From positions 1 to 6,804 of the forward strand of contig JAJZVM010000190.1 of the NCBI GenBank assembly GCA_021845645.1: a stretch of 6,804 bases of DNA, written 5' to 3'. The DNA comes from Bacillota bacterium. GTDB lineage: Bacteria > Bacillota_E > JAJZYS01 > JAJYTV01. Made by a program: the position numbers and the translations under genes. A model generated the notes under the pieces. It was given only the letters and a program-made list of their open reading frames with translations, did no database searches and was not told the DNA's origin. Below are positions 4,816 through 6,804 of this stretch, in pieces; the first letter of the stretch is position 1; each line of letters begins with the position of its first letter.

Positions 4816-5514
4816 GCAGTGCAGTCGATTCTCACCCGCCAGAGCGACCTCACTTCCGTTGTACCGGCATTTCGGGACCTTCCAACAGACGCGCGCCACT
4901 CCCTCGACGACATCGTATCGGTGCGCCGCTACCGCAAGGACGCCTACATCTTCATCGAGGGCGAGGAATCCGAGTTCGTCTCCTTCCTGGTCGACGGCGC
5001 CCTGCGCACGTTCCGCACGTCGGCGGACGGCCAGGAGCAGACCATGCGCATGATCCGTCCCGGCGAGGTCTTCGCGCTCTCAGGCTTCTTCGGGCGCGAG
5101 CCGTACGCCGCGACGGCGCAGACGATCGAGCCCAGCACCGTGGCCTTCCTGCAGACGCGGGCCCTGCGCGCCCTCGTCCAGCGGCGCGCGGAGGTGGGCT
5201 GGGCCTTCCTGCAGATCTTCGGCGACCGCCTGCGCGAGGCCCAGGAGCACATGGCCGAGCTGTCGGGCCGCGACGCGACCCAGAAGCTGGCCGCAGCCCT
5301 GCTGCGGCTCGGCGAGGAGAGCGGCGTGCCGGACGGCGGTGGCATCTTCGTGCCGCAACACTTCACGCATCGTCAGCTGGCGCAGCTGATCGGCTGCTCC
5401 CGCGAGACCGTGACGCGCGTGCTCCGGGAGTTCCGCCAGGAGCGCAGCGTAGACCTCGACGCCGAGGGCCGCCTGCGCATCGACCCGAGCCGCCTGCAGC
5501 GCCACACCGCCTGA
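4813..5514 (+). CDS. Crp/Fnr-family transcriptional regulator
   Basis: A DNA-binding regulator of 233 residues from this start. An N-terminal cyclic-nucleotide-binding-type beta-barrel (about 20-135, with IEGEESEFVSFLVDGALRTF and RPGEVFALSGFFG) is followed by a dimerisation helix and a winged helix-turn-helix (about 183-210: FTHRQLAQLIGCSRETVTRV). The recognition helix RETVTR keeps the Arg-Glu-Arg spacing of Crp. The barrel lacks the GE(L/I)-and-RSA phosphate-cassette pattern of cAMP binders, and the only cysteine is in the HTH, so an Fnr-type iron-sulphur cluster is excluded; the effector is unknown. TTG 4813 is chosen because AAGGAGG (4798-4804) lies eight bases before it. The frame is also open from ATG 4687 and ATG 4753, but these lack a binding site and would add a basic, family-atypical extension. 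It sits downstream of the inverted repeat, suggesting autoregulation and control of the neighbouring dehydratase genes. Confidence 0.9.
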   Translation: MAVQSILTRQSDLTSVVPAFRDLPTDARHSLDDIVSVRRYRKDAYIFIEGEESEFVSFLVDGALRTFRTSADGQEQTMRMIRPGEVFALSGFFGREPYAATAQTIEPSTVAFLQTRALRALVQRRAEVGWAFLQIFGDRLREAQEHMAELSGRDATQKLAAALLRLGEESGVPDGGGIFVPQHFTHRQLAQLIGCSRETVTRVLREFRQERSVDLDAEGRLRIDPSRLQRHTA

Positions 5515-5515
5515 G

Positions 5516-6397
5516 CTACACCTCGCGCAAGGCGCCCAGGAGCTCCTCCCCGAGTACCTGGCGACGCGCCACGCTGTTTGCGAGCCGCGTCGCGGCCAAA
5601 AGATCCAGCCCGCGCGTCAGGCCGGCCAGCAGGCCGGCCGCGTGCGCGTCTCCGGCCCCCGTCGTGTCGCGCGAGACGCGCTCGCCGCCGCCGACGCGCA
5701 CCGCCGGGCCCCGCTCGGCCAGAAAAGCCCCTTCCGCCGTACTGACCACGACCCCCCGCTCACGGCCGAGCGCCTCGGCGGCGGCCAGGGGCCCGTTCTC
5801 GCCGCTGCGCCGCTCGGCCTCCCCGAGATTGAGGCGCACGACGTCGGCGCGGCGCCAGGCGTCCTGGAGCTTCCCAGGCTCCGCGCCGCGCGGCCCCGGG
5901 TCGAGCAGCACAAGGACGCCGGGCGGCAAGGCGGAGATCGCCGCCTCGAGATCCGGCGATGCCAGAAGCTCGTAACCCGACACGTAGACGGCCTTGGCGC
6001 GCCCGACGTCGGGCGGCAGGTCGCGCGCCCCGACCGAGACCTCCGCGCCCAGTGCGGAGACAAGGCTGCGCTCGCCGCTCGGCTCGACCAGCGTGACGGT
6101 GACGCCGCTCGGCCGCCGCGAGCGTCTGCCCCGCACAGGCAGCCCCAGCTGCCCGAGCTCGCGGCCGACCAGCCTGTCGAACGGACCCTCGCCGCGGTGC
6201 AGCACGAGCAGGGGGGCGCAGCCGAGGGCGAGCAGGGTGCGGGCGACGTTGACGGCGCTGCCGCCGACGCGGACCTCGAAGCCGTGCGCGAGGACGTCGC
6301 CGCCCGATGCGGGCAGGCGGTCGACGGCGAAGCGCAGCTCGAGCAGGGCCGCGCCCACCACCACGATCGTCCCTTCGCCGATGCCCCGCGGGCTCAC
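5516..6397 (-). CDS. PfkB-family carbohydrate kinase
   Basis: An ATP-dependent kinase of the ribokinase/PfkB fold, 293 residues from GTG 6397, which is the usual length. It phosphorylates a hydroxyl of a small sugar, nucleoside or polyol; the substrate is not readable. Motifs are VVVGAALLE at 12-20 (the family usually has Asp where E20 is), the substrate-loop signature VGGSAVNVA at 44-52, LDPGPRG and NLGEAE in the middle, and the anion-hole and catalytic signature DTTGAGD at 244-250 with base D250. GTG 6397 lies two bases after the stop of the upstream dehydrogenase, so the pair is a coupled operon; GTG 6364, with GAAGGG seven bases before it, is an alternative start giving MVVVGA. The frame is open further upstream to 6583, but that part is an arginine-rich shadow of the dehydrogenase. 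It converges on the regulator gene with one base between stop codons. Confidence 0.92.
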   Translation of the reverse strand: MSPRGIGEGTIVVVGAALLELRFAVDRLPASGGDVLAHGFEVRVGGSAVNVARTLLALGCAPLLVLHRGEGPFDRLVGRELGQLGLPVRGRRSRRPSGVTVTLVEPSGERSLVSALGAEVSVGARDLPPDVGRAKAVYVSGYELLASPDLEAAISALPPGVLVLLDPGPRGAEPGKLQDAWRRADVVRLNLGEAERRSGENGPLAAAEALGRERGVVVSTAEGAFLAERGPAVRVGGGERVSRDTTGAGDAHAAGLLAGLTRGLDLLAATRLANSVARRQVLGEELLGALREV

Positions 6398-6399
6398 GG

Positions 6400-6804
6400 T
6401 CAGTCGAGCAGGCGGCGCAGGTAGCTCGACTCGTCGAGGTCGCCGGCGCCCGCTTCGGCGTGCGCGCCGTAGCGGGCGAGCGCCGGCCCTGCGAGCGGCA
6501 GCTCCACGCCGGCGGCCCCGGCCATCTCCACCGCGAGACGCAGGTCCTTCAGCCGGTTGCGCACCGAGAACCCCGGCTGCCACATGTCGTCGCCGTAGCG
6601 GTCCATCAGCTTGCGCACCTCGAACGACTGCGCAGAGGAGTTCGGCAGCACCTCGTCGAGCAGCGCGAGCGGCAGTCCAAGCCTGAGGCCGAGCGCGATC
6701 CCCTCGGCCGCCACCATCAAGGTCAGGCCCGAGACGAGGTTCGCGACAAGCTTCATCGTCTGGCCCTGCCCGATGTCGCCGATGTGCACGATGCGCTTGC
6801 CCAT
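6400..6804 (-). CDS. Beta-hydroxyacid dehydrogenase, C-terminal part (3-hydroxyisobutyrate type)
   Basis: The C-terminal 134 residues of an NAD(P)-dependent dehydrogenase of the 3-hydroxyisobutyrate/tartronate-semialdehyde reductase family; the frame continues past the right edge, and the Met at the edge is internal. What is visible is the all-helical C-terminal domain: IGDIGQGQTMKLVANL carries the catalytic lysine (K18 of the fragment) of the family's G-G---K--NN motif, followed by AAEGIALGLRLGLP, the GFSVRNRLKDLRLA segment, and a terminal SSYLRRLLD. The N-terminal Rossmann domain lies outside the window. Candidate substrates are short beta-hydroxyacids such as 3-hydroxyisobutyrate, tartronate semialdehyde or threonate. 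The sugar kinase follows after two bases, suggesting that both act on related small hydroxylated compounds. Confidence 0.92.
   Translation of the reverse strand: MGKRIVHIGDIGQGQTMKLVANLVSGLTLMVAAEGIALGLRLGLPLALLDEVLPNSSAQSFEVRKLMDRYGDDMWQPGFSVRNRLKDLRLAVEMAGAAGVELPLAGPALARYGAHAEAGAGDLDESSYLRRLLD

Noticed and set aside
5500..5530. Bidirectional terminator between the regulator and the kinase
   Set aside because: The stop codons are one base apart and no hairpin with a T tract is visible.
6398..6583. N-terminal extension of the PfkB kinase
   Set aside because: Arginine/alanine-rich shadow within the dehydrogenase gene; the kinase fold begins at about 6367.

Overview
The window comes from a GC-rich bacterial chromosome with protein-coding genes of strong third-position GC bias, conventional AAGGAGG-type ribosome binding sites, and frequent GTG/TTG starts. 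No rRNA, tRNA or lineage-defining marker is present, so the lineage cannot be named. The gene content (a DUF981-like membrane protein, decayed IS1380-like and IS200/IS605 TnpB-like remnants, a Crp/Fnr regulator with two PLP enzymes) would fit an environmental or thermophilic bacterium, but this is only a guess.

The left third (about 1-2255) is accessory and partly decayed. A minus-strand reading frame leaves the left edge behind a plausible promoter and is interrupted at a run of eight G. Then come a frameshifted remnant of an RNA-guided nuclease gene (tnpB) with its right-end-like hairpin, the C-terminal tail of an IS1380-like DDE transposase, an intact six-helix membrane protein (DUF981-like), a perfect 16-bp stem hairpin, about 460 bp of gene-poor DNA, and a second orphan hairpin whose sequence matches the first at 13 of 14 positions.

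The central part (2256-4687) holds two divergent fold-type II PLP-dependent threonine/serine dehydratase paralogues about 105 bp apart. The minus-strand copy overlaps a small RDD-family membrane protein by four bases (ATGA), so those two form an operon. The plus-strand copy is followed directly by a Crp/Fnr-type regulator (best start 4813). A perfect 13+13 bp inverted repeat lies across the dehydratase stop codon, just upstream of the regulator's putative promoter. It is the best regulatory signal in the window and a good candidate for the regulator's own operator.

The right end (5516-6804, minus strand) is a two-gene operon: a truncated beta-hydroxyacid (3-hydroxyisobutyrate-type) dehydrogenase followed two bases later by a PfkB-family sugar kinase. 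It converges on the regulator gene with one base between the stop codons. The simplest reading is a small amino-acid or hydroxyacid metabolism locus (deamination of Ser/Thr-like substrates, reduction or oxidation of a short hydroxyacid, phosphorylation of a small sugar or polyol) under a Crp/Fnr regulator. The substrates cannot be read from the sequence. I found no clearly new multi-gene system. The regulatory palindrome, the divergent PLP pair and the orphan hairpins are the items most worth following.
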